10,158 bases of DNA from Sphingomonadales bacterium. Its GTDB lineage: Bacteria > Pseudomonadota > Alphaproteobacteria > Sphingomonadales > Sphingomonadaceae. Within the stretch, counting starts at the first letter, position 1. Every line of letters starts with the position of its first letter. The notes below the pieces were generated by a model. It made no database searches. It saw only the letters and a program-made list of their open reading frames with translations, and was not told the origin of the DNA. Positions 6,447 through 10,158 of this stretch are shown one piece after another. Location: the NCBI GenBank assembly GCA_024636595.1, contig JAGXGT010000159.1, positions 1 to 10,158 on the forward strand. The letters run 5' to 3'. The position numbers and the translations under genes were made by a program.

Positions 6447-8729
6447 TCAGTCCAGATCGACTTTGCGCTTATTTGCCCATTGTTCCAGACGCTGTCTCGG
6501 TTCGGCAGGCGCTTCCTTCAAAATTGTAGCCATTTCCCGTTTGGCCTGACCAAGATCCAGCGACCGGACCATGGCCTTGATCGGCCCAACCGATGCGGGC
6601 GTGATCGACAGGCTCTCAATGCCCAGCCCTAAAAGTGCCAAAGCATCCAGCGGTCGGCCACCCATTTCTCCGCAAACGCTGAGCGGAATCTCGTACCGCG
6701 CGGCATTGTCTGATGCGCGGCCCAAGAATCTGAGAATGGCGGGACTCATCCAGTCAAAACGCTCGGCCAGTTTCGGGTTGCTGCGGTCTGCGGCAAACAG
6801 GAACTGGGTGAGGTCATTGGTGCCGATCGACAGAAAGTCCAGCCGGTCTGCCATCAAGTCCAGACATTCTGCCAGCGCCGGGACTTCCAGCATCGCTCCA
6901 TAGCGGATCGTTGAAGGAAGCCGTTTTTTCTGGCTCTGCAGATAAGTGCGCTGATTTTCGAACACCGCCCTGGCTTGATCAAATTCCCAAGGCTCGGCGA
7001 CCATCGGGAACATGACGTTCAATTTCCGTCCGGCGGCCGCCTCGATCAACGCCCGGGCCTGCACTTTCATCAGGGCATCCCGTTCCAGGCCGATGCGGAT
7101 CGCCCGCCAGCCCATCGCCGGATTGTCTTCCCTTGAATCACTGGTCTGAAAATAGGGGAGCGGCTTGTCGCCGCCGATATCGACGGTGCGGAATATGACC
7201 GGCTTTTCACCAGCTGCATCCAGCACATCGCGATAGAAGCGCGTCTGGCCCGCCCGCCCCGGCATCGTGGCGGCAACCAGAAACTGAAATTCGGTCCGGA
7301 ACAGTCCGATACCGTCGGCACCGGTCAGGTTGAGCAAGGCCAGGTCATCCCGCAGCCCGGCGTTGATATTGACCGTGATCCGCACGCCGTCTTTGGTGAT
7401 GGCGTCCTTGTCGCGCAGTTCGGAATAAGCGGCACGCTTCTTATGGCTGAGTTCCAGCTGTGCTTCGAACGCCTCCTCGACCGAGGGGCTCGGCCGCACG
7501 AACACGGCATTTTCGTCGACATTGAGCAGAAGATGGTCATCTTCCCGCACCACTTGCCGGATATTCTTGACCTGCCCGAGAATCGGGATGCCCATCGCGC
7601 GGGCGATGATCGTGACATGGGCGGTCAGCGAGCCTTCTTCGAGGACCACACCCTTCAACCGACGCCGGTCATATTCCAGCAGTTCTGCCGGACCCAGATT
7701 GCGCGCGATCAAGATCGTATCCTGGCGCAGCCCCATTTTCGCTGCGGTGCCCATTTGTCCGGAAACGATGCGCAGCAGCCGGTTGGCGAGATCTTCCAGA
7801 TCGTGCATGCGTTCCGCCAACAGCGGGTCATCAATCTGGCGCATGCGCATGCGGGTATGTTGCTGCACGCGTTCAATCGCTGCTTCAGCGGTCAAACCGC
7901 TGTCGATCGCCTCATTGATGCGCCGGCTCCAGCCCTCATCATAGGCAAACATCTTGTACGTCTCGAGCACTTCCTCATGCTCGCCGCCGACCCCGAATTC
8001 CGCCTGACTGGTCATCTGGTCGATCTGGTCGCGCATCTTGTCAAAGGCCGAATAGACGCGGTGCCGTTCGGCCTCGGTATCTTCCGCTACCGTATGTTCG
8101 ATTTTGACTCGGGGCTGATGAAAGACCGCGTGGCCGCTGGCCTTGCCCTTGACCAGCTGCAACCCGCTCAGACGGTTGGCGCCATTGTCCAGCGACGCGG
8201 CTTCTTCCGCAAAATTGTCATCGACAAACTCGGCGCTGGTGATCAATTCCGACAGCACCATCGCCGCCGTTTGAAAGGCTTCAATTTCTTCCTCGGAATA
8301 GCGGCGCGGTTCCACATGCTGGGCGCATAGGACGCCGATCGCCTGCTGGTTCCGAATGATCGGGACGCCGGCAAAGCTGTGGAATTTTTCTTCGCCGGTT
8401 TCTGGCCGGTACTGGAAATCGGGATGGCTGGCCGCTTCGTCCAGATTCAGCGTCTCGACATTTTTTGCGATATAGCCGGTCAGGCCTTCGCCCATGGCGA
8501 GCTTGGTAACGTGAACCGCTTCGGCGTTGAGCCCGCGGGTGGCAAATAGTTCCAGCACACCTTCCCGGCGCAAATAGATCGAGCACACCTCGCTGCTCAC
8601 GGCTTTCGCTATGGTATGGACCACCTTGTTCAATTTTACCTGAGCGTTGCCGCGTGACGCCATGATCGTCCGCAACCCGGTCAGGATATTACGGGCAGTC
8701 TTGGTGCTCGAGGGATCTGTGGTTGGCAT
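6447..8729 (-). CDS. ptsP: Phosphoenolpyruvate-protein phosphotransferase PtsP (enzyme I-Ntr)
   Basis: A 760-residue protein with an N-terminal GAF domain (about 30-165; SEVCSIYLRREGVLELFATRGL, SFAGVPIIRNQQAIGVL) fused to the full enzyme I architecture. It has an HPr-interacting helical region (about 190-330), the phosphohistidine domain with active-site H371 in EGSLTAHVTIIARAMGIP, and the PEP-binding TIM barrel with GIGLFRTE (473-480), SIGTNDLTQF (634-643) and catalytic C686 in SVCGEMGG. It takes phosphate from PEP and passes it to NPr and then EIIA-Ntr, a regulatory rather than sugar-uptake chain. The GAF domain allows small-molecule control (glutamine in studied homologues). Length and all key residues are as expected for the family. 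The Shine-Dalgarno sequence is poor (TAGG 8 nt before ATG). It follows a small ydcH-like gene on the same strand after 110 nt and may be partly cotranscribed with it. Confidence 0.96.
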   Translation of the reverse strand: MPTTDPSSTKTARNILTGLRTIMASRGNAQVKLNKVVHTIAKAVSSEVCSIYLRREGVLELFATRGLNAEAVHVTKLAMGEGLTGYIAKNVETLNLDEAASHPDFQYRPETGEEKFHSFAGVPIIRNQQAIGVLCAQHVEPRRYSEEEIEAFQTAAMVLSELITSAEFVDDNFAEEAASLDNGANRLSGLQLVKGKASGHAVFHQPRVKIEHTVAEDTEAERHRVYSAFDKMRDQIDQMTSQAEFGVGGEHEEVLETYKMFAYDEGWSRRINEAIDSGLTAEAAIERVQQHTRMRMRQIDDPLLAERMHDLEDLANRLLRIVSGQMGTAAKMGLRQDTILIARNLGPAELLEYDRRRLKGVVLEEGSLTAHVTIIARAMGIPILGQVKNIRQVVREDDHLLLNVDENAVFVRPSPSVEEAFEAQLELSHKKRAAYSELRDKDAITKDGVRITVNINAGLRDDLALLNLTGADGIGLFRTEFQFLVAATMPGRAGQTRFYRDVLDAAGEKPVIFRTVDIGGDKPLPYFQTSDSREDNPAMGWRAIRIGLERDALMKVQARALIEAAAGRKLNVMFPMVAEPWEFDQARAVFENQRTYLQSQKKRLPSTIRYGAMLEVPALAECLDLMADRLDFLSIGTNDLTQFLFAADRSNPKLAERFDWMSPAILRFLGRASDNAARYEIPLSVCGEMGGRPLDALALLGLGIESLSITPASVGPIKAMVRSLDLGQAKREMATILKEAPAEPRQRLEQWANKRKVDLD

Positions 8730-8813
8730 TATATACGCCTAGCAGAAAGGCCGCAGCAGTGCGATGTCGAATAGCTGCTCTTTGACCAAAACAGATCCAT
8801 TGTTGCGAGGTTA

Positions 8814-8833
8814 GCCGGATCGCCGGCACCGGC
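8814..8833. repeat. GC-rich overlapping inverted repeats before ptsP
   Basis: GCCGG-ATCG-CCGGC (8814-8827) and GCCGG-CA-CCGGC (8822-8833) overlap, so two alternative 5-bp hairpins compete for the same bases. The element lies just after the stop of the small ydcH-like gene and before ptsP. It has no T-run on the leftward strand, so it is at best a weak terminator or attenuating structure. Confidence 0.35.
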
Positions 8834-8839
8834 CCGCGG

Positions 8840-8992
8840 TTAACCCATCAGTTCTTGCTTCAATCGAAGCTTTTCCTTCTTCAGACTATGGATTCGAATC
8901 GTGTCGGGAAGCGGCCTGGTTTCTTCTTCGTTGATCTTGCGTTCCAGCGCTTCATGCTTTTCGCGCAATGCTGACATGTGATTCTGAATCAT
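8840..8992 (-). CDS. Small YdcH-family (DUF465) protein
   Basis: A 50-residue, highly charged, helical protein (MSALREKHEALERKI then SLKKEKLRLKQELMG). The pattern of two short amphipathic helices joined by a D-x-x-I/L turn, ending in LKKEKLxLKxEL, is that of the YdcH/DUF465 family, whose molecular role is unknown; the helices probably form a hairpin or coiled coil. The start at 8992 is fixed by GAGGAG six nt upstream. The frame stays open to a TTG at 9064, but that extension (hydrophobic, Ser/Phe/Ile-rich, overlapping the Shine-Dalgarno region) does not resemble the family. It is divergent from a second gene of the same family (9177-9380) and lies upstream of ptsP on the same strand. Confidence 0.85.
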   Translation of the reverse strand: MIQNHMSALREKHEALERKINEEETRPLPDTIRIHSLKKEKLRLKQELMG

Positions 8993-8998
8993 TAAAGT

Positions 8999-9004
8999 CT
9001 CCTC
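8999..9004 (-). promoter_or_regulatory. Ribosome-binding site of the first ydcH-like gene
   Basis: GAGGAG on the minus strand is separated by 6 nt from the ATG at 8992. This decides the start in favour of the 50-residue product over a longer TTG-initiated one. Confidence 0.85.
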
Positions 9005-9059
9005 AAAAATGATGCTTTTGAAAATGAACGAGGATGAAAGCTTCCTTTCCTGCTTGCGA

Positions 9060-9075
9060 GCCAACAGGCGTTGGC
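9060..9075. repeat. Perfect dyad in the divergent ydcH control region
   Basis: GCCAAC (9060-9065) and GTTGGC (9070-9075) form a perfect 6-bp inverted repeat around AGGC. It lies between two divergently transcribed small genes and 2 nt before a TTGACT hexamer (9078-9083) that could be a rightward -35 box, although no good -10 follows. The position suits a repressor or activator site; a hairpin in the leftward transcript is the alternative. Confidence 0.35.
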
Positions 9076-9117
9076 GTTTGACTTCACGATTAAATTGTCT
9101 TGGTTTAGACTTGAACC

Positions 9118-9186
9118 ATGAATAGAGTTAAGATTGCAAAATTGTTGCACCGACGCAAGAGAGAGATTGATCCGGAATGGGGATGA
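9118..9186 (+). CDS. Possible 22-codon leader ORF overlapping the second ydcH-like gene
   Basis: An ATG at 9118 opens a 22-codon frame encoding a basic peptide (beginning MNRVKIAKLLHRRKR and ending EWG). Its TGA stop (9184-9186) overlaps the ATG at 9183 of the downstream gene as ATGA, a typical translational-coupling arrangement. No convincing Shine-Dalgarno sequence precedes the ATG, and an ORF this short can arise by chance. If translated, it would favour 9183 over 9177 as the downstream start. Confidence 0.3.
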   Translation: MNRVKIAKLLHRRKREIDPEWG

Positions 9187-9380
9187 GCGATGAAGAGTTG
9201 CAAACGCGGCTCGAACTGCTGAAAATTGAGCATCGTGATCTCGACGAAGCGATTGCCGCGCTGATCGAGGCTGGCAATCCGGATCAACTCCGCACTGCCA
9301 GACTCAAGAAAAGAAAATTACTATTGCGCGATCGGATCATCATGCTCGAAAACCAGCTCATTCCCGACATCATCGCCTGA
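9177..9380 (+). CDS. YdcH-family (DUF465) protein
   Basis: A 67-residue helical protein with the pattern LELLKIEHRDLDEAIAAL, then DQLRTARLKKRKLLLRDRI and a terminal IPDIIA. This is the fuller version of the DUF465/YdcH fold: helix one with an EHxxLDxxI core, a short turn, helix two rich in Lys and Arg. The family is widespread in proteobacteria and its function is not established. It shares the LKK(R/E)KLxL(R/K) core with the 50-residue gene on the other strand, so the two are likely paralogous. Start choice is uncertain between ATG 9177 (AGAGAG about 10 nt upstream) and ATG 9183 (GGA six nt upstream, overlapped by a leader stop); they differ by two residues. The RcdA-like gene follows on the same strand after 160 nt. 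Confidence 0.88.
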   Translation: MGMSDEELQTRLELLKIEHRDLDEAIAALIEAGNPDQLRTARLKKRKLLLRDRIIMLENQLIPDIIA

Positions 9381-9394
9381 ACCGCTGGCGGTTC
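9379..9394 (+). repeat. Hairpin directly at the stop of the second ydcH-like gene
   Basis: GAACCGC (9379-9385) pairs with GCGGTTC (9388-9394), overlapping the TGA stop. It has no following T-run, so it is not a classical terminator; it may protect the transcript end or attenuate readthrough into the RcdA-like gene. Confidence 0.35.
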
Positions 9395-9411
9395 TGCGGG
9401 CCTGCCACTGA

Positions 9412-9446
9412 TTAACCAAAGTTATCCACCAGTTAACCCCGGAATC
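9412..9446 (+). promoter_or_regulatory. Cluster of CtrA-like, DnaA-like and GANTC motifs upstream of the RcdA-like gene
   Basis: TTAACC occurs at 9412-9417 and again at 9433-9438 (21 bp apart, two helical turns). Between them sits TTATCCACC (9422-9430), one base from the DnaA box TTATCCACA. A GAATC (9442-9446), which fits the CcrM methylation site GANTC, follows directly. A third TTAAC lies at 9500-9504. TTAAC half-sites are the core of CtrA recognition in Caulobacter, but no full TTAA-N7-TTAA site is present. Each motif is short, so the clustering and the downstream gene are the argument. Confidence 0.35.
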
Positions 9447-9493
9447 TCCCACGTATCAGTATGAAACAGACGCCTTCCATGTACATCTGAAGT

Positions 9494-9528
9494 GCAAAAT
9501 TAACTGTCCACGATCGCCAAAATTTTGC
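9494..9528 (+). repeat. Inverted repeat in the leader of the RcdA-like gene
   Basis: GCAAAATT (9494-9501) and AATTTTGC (9521-9528) are perfect 8-bp inverted repeats separated by 19 nt that include CGATCG. The right arm ends 3 nt before the GGAG ribosome-binding site (9532-9535), so a stem in the mRNA would sit next to the initiation region. It could equally be a protein-binding dyad. Confidence 0.4.
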
Positions 9529-9540
9529 TACGGAGCAAAT

Positions 9541-9996
9541 ATGGCATATGGGGAATCCTTTCTGACGCGCAAAGTGCTCGACGCGCTCTATACAGAAGCG
9601 ATGTTGCTTGCGGACGAGGCGCGGTCCTATTTTGAATCGGGGCGGTTCACCGAAGAATCCGATCCGGGCAATCTACTCGCCGTTTCGTTTTCCTGTGAGT
9701 CGCTGAAGGTGACCACAAGATTGATGCACTGCATTGCTTGGCTGTTGAACCAGAAAGCCCTGCACAGCGGGGAATTGTCCGACGGAGAGGCGTGGAACCG
9801 TAATCGCGCGCTCGGCGAGGCACCCGCCACTGACCAGCTGATGGTCGATCGTTTCCCCGCAGAAGCGCGTCAGATTGTCATGGCCAGCGAAGAATTGTTC
9901 CAGCGCCTGCAGCGTCTCTCGACGCGCATGGACGATGAAATGGTGCCCGTGCCAGCGGTTCAGGACATGTTCCGCCGTCTGCAAAGCGCCTTTTAG
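9541..9996 (+). CDS. rcdA: DUF1465 / RcdA-like protein
   Basis: A 151-residue soluble, all-helical protein. The N-terminal ESFLTRKVLDALYTEAMLLADEAR and the following SCESLKVTTRLMHCIAWLLNQKAL segments match the DUF1465 family, whose characterised member is Caulobacter RcdA, an adaptor that helps ClpXP degrade the cell-cycle regulator CtrA. The three-helix-bundle layout with a central ESxxxTTRLM helix (about 53-62) is recognisable, and an acidic C-terminal part follows (MDDEMVPVPAVQDMF). GGAG (9532-9535), five nt before the ATG, supports the start. Whether it delivers CtrA in this organism is inference; in sphingomonads CtrA is not necessarily essential. It follows a ydcH-like gene on the same strand and is convergent with an oxidoreductase gene 15 nt away, with no terminator visible between them. 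Confidence 0.82.
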   Translation: MAYGESFLTRKVLDALYTEAMLLADEARSYFESGRFTEESDPGNLLAVSFSCESLKVTTRLMHCIAWLLNQKALHSGELSDGEAWNRNRALGEAPATDQLMVDRFPAEARQIVMASEELFQRLQRLSTRMDDEMVPVPAVQDMFRRLQSAF

Positions 9997-10011
9997 CCTG
10001 GTGCCACCCGA

Positions 10012-10158
10012 TCAGGCGGTCGCTGCCTCGGTCTGTTTCATCGTTGGATAATCGATATACCCTTCTGGTCCCTGACTGTACCAGGTCGGGGTGAAGTCGA
10101 TCGGGTTGAGCTCAGCACCCGCCCGGAAGCGCGCCGGAAGATCGGGGTTGGTCATGAA
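10012..10158 (-). CDS. Old Yellow Enzyme family NADH:flavin oxidoreductase, C-terminal fragment
   Basis: The last 48 residues of a protein whose start lies beyond the window. The sequence reads TNPDLPARFRAGAELNPIDF and then WYSQGPEGYIDYP, the conserved C-terminal end of OYE/alkene reductases of the NemA type (usual pattern NPDLPxRxRxGAPLN...GGxEGYTDYP). These FMN enzymes reduce activated C=C bonds, nitro compounds or nitrate esters. The FMN-binding barrel and the catalytic residues are outside the window, so the substrate class cannot be assigned. The TGA stop lies 15 nt from the stop of the RcdA-like gene, on the opposite strand. Confidence 0.8.
   Translation of the reverse strand, partial: FMTNPDLPARFRAGAELNPIDFTPTWYSQGPEGYIDYPTMKQTEAATA

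Noticed and set aside
7443..8330. 295-codon plus-strand open frame opposite ptsP
   Set aside because: It is fully antisense to the phosphohistidine and helical region of a clearly real ptsP, has no recognisable domain, and is rich in His/Arg/Asp as expected for a shadow frame in GC-biased DNA.
8993..9064. 24-residue TTG-initiated extension of the 50-residue YdcH-like protein
   Set aside because: It would bury a perfect GAGGAG ribosome-binding site inside the coding region and adds sequence unlike the family.
9422..9430. DnaA-like box as part of a replication origin
   Set aside because: It is a single box with one mismatch, without a cluster of boxes, an AT-rich unwinding region or origin-linked genes nearby; at most a regulatory site.
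1..10158. CRISPR arrays, tRNA or rRNA genes, insertion sequences, prophage or defence genes
   Set aside because: No regularly spaced repeats, cloverleaf-like segments, transposase or phage motifs were seen; nearly all sequence is explained by housekeeping genes.

Overview
The window looks like ordinary chromosomal DNA from an alphaproteobacterium, most likely of the order Sphingomonadales (Sphingopyxis/Sphingorhabdus/Parasphingorhabdus-like). This is inferred from the protein sequences (FtsH, RpoZ, PtsP, a RodZ-like protein, an RcdA/DUF1465 homologue, YdcH/DUF465 proteins) and from the gene order rodZ-like, cpoB/ybgF, tilS, ftsH. The first 36 bases are not biological. They contain an Illumina Nextera (Tn5 tagmentation) adapter, so the window starts at an untrimmed contig end that cuts off a phospholipase D-like gene.

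Layout. 4-36: sequencing adapter. 37-752 (-): phospholipase D superfamily protein, C-terminal part missing. 753-913: divergent intergenic region with back-to-back sigma70-type promoter candidates. 914-1261 (+): rpoZ, RNA polymerase omega. 1293-1342: strong hairpin serving as a terminator shared by convergent rpoZ and ftsH. 1360-8992 (-): a long leftward run of six genes, transcribed in the order ydcH-like small gene, ptsP, rodZ-like, cpoB (ybgF), tilS, ftsH. Only cpoB and tilS are nearly contiguous (3 nt apart); the other gaps are about 110-175 nt and probably hold internal promoters. 8993-9176: divergent control region with a perfect dyad and a possible 22-codon leader. 9177-9380 (+): second YdcH/DUF465 gene. 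9381-9540: control region with CtrA-like, DnaA-like and GANTC motifs. 9541-9996 (+): DUF1465/RcdA-like gene. 10012-10158 (-): C-terminal end of an Old Yellow Enzyme family oxidoreductase running off the window.

Functional picture. The leftward run carries core envelope and quality-control functions: nitrogen-branch PTS enzyme I (PtsP), a membrane HTH morphogenesis protein (RodZ-like), the periplasmic Tol-associated TPR protein (CpoB), the tRNA-Ile lysidine synthetase (TilS) and the membrane AAA+ protease FtsH. The right end pairs two very small YdcH-type proteins of unknown role with a homologue of RcdA, the Caulobacter adaptor for ClpXP degradation of CtrA. The upstream region of that gene holds motifs resembling cell-cycle regulator sites. 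I found no mobile element, CRISPR array, tRNA, rRNA or clear novel multigene system. The points most worth checking are the adapter artefact and the control regions around the YdcH/RcdA genes.
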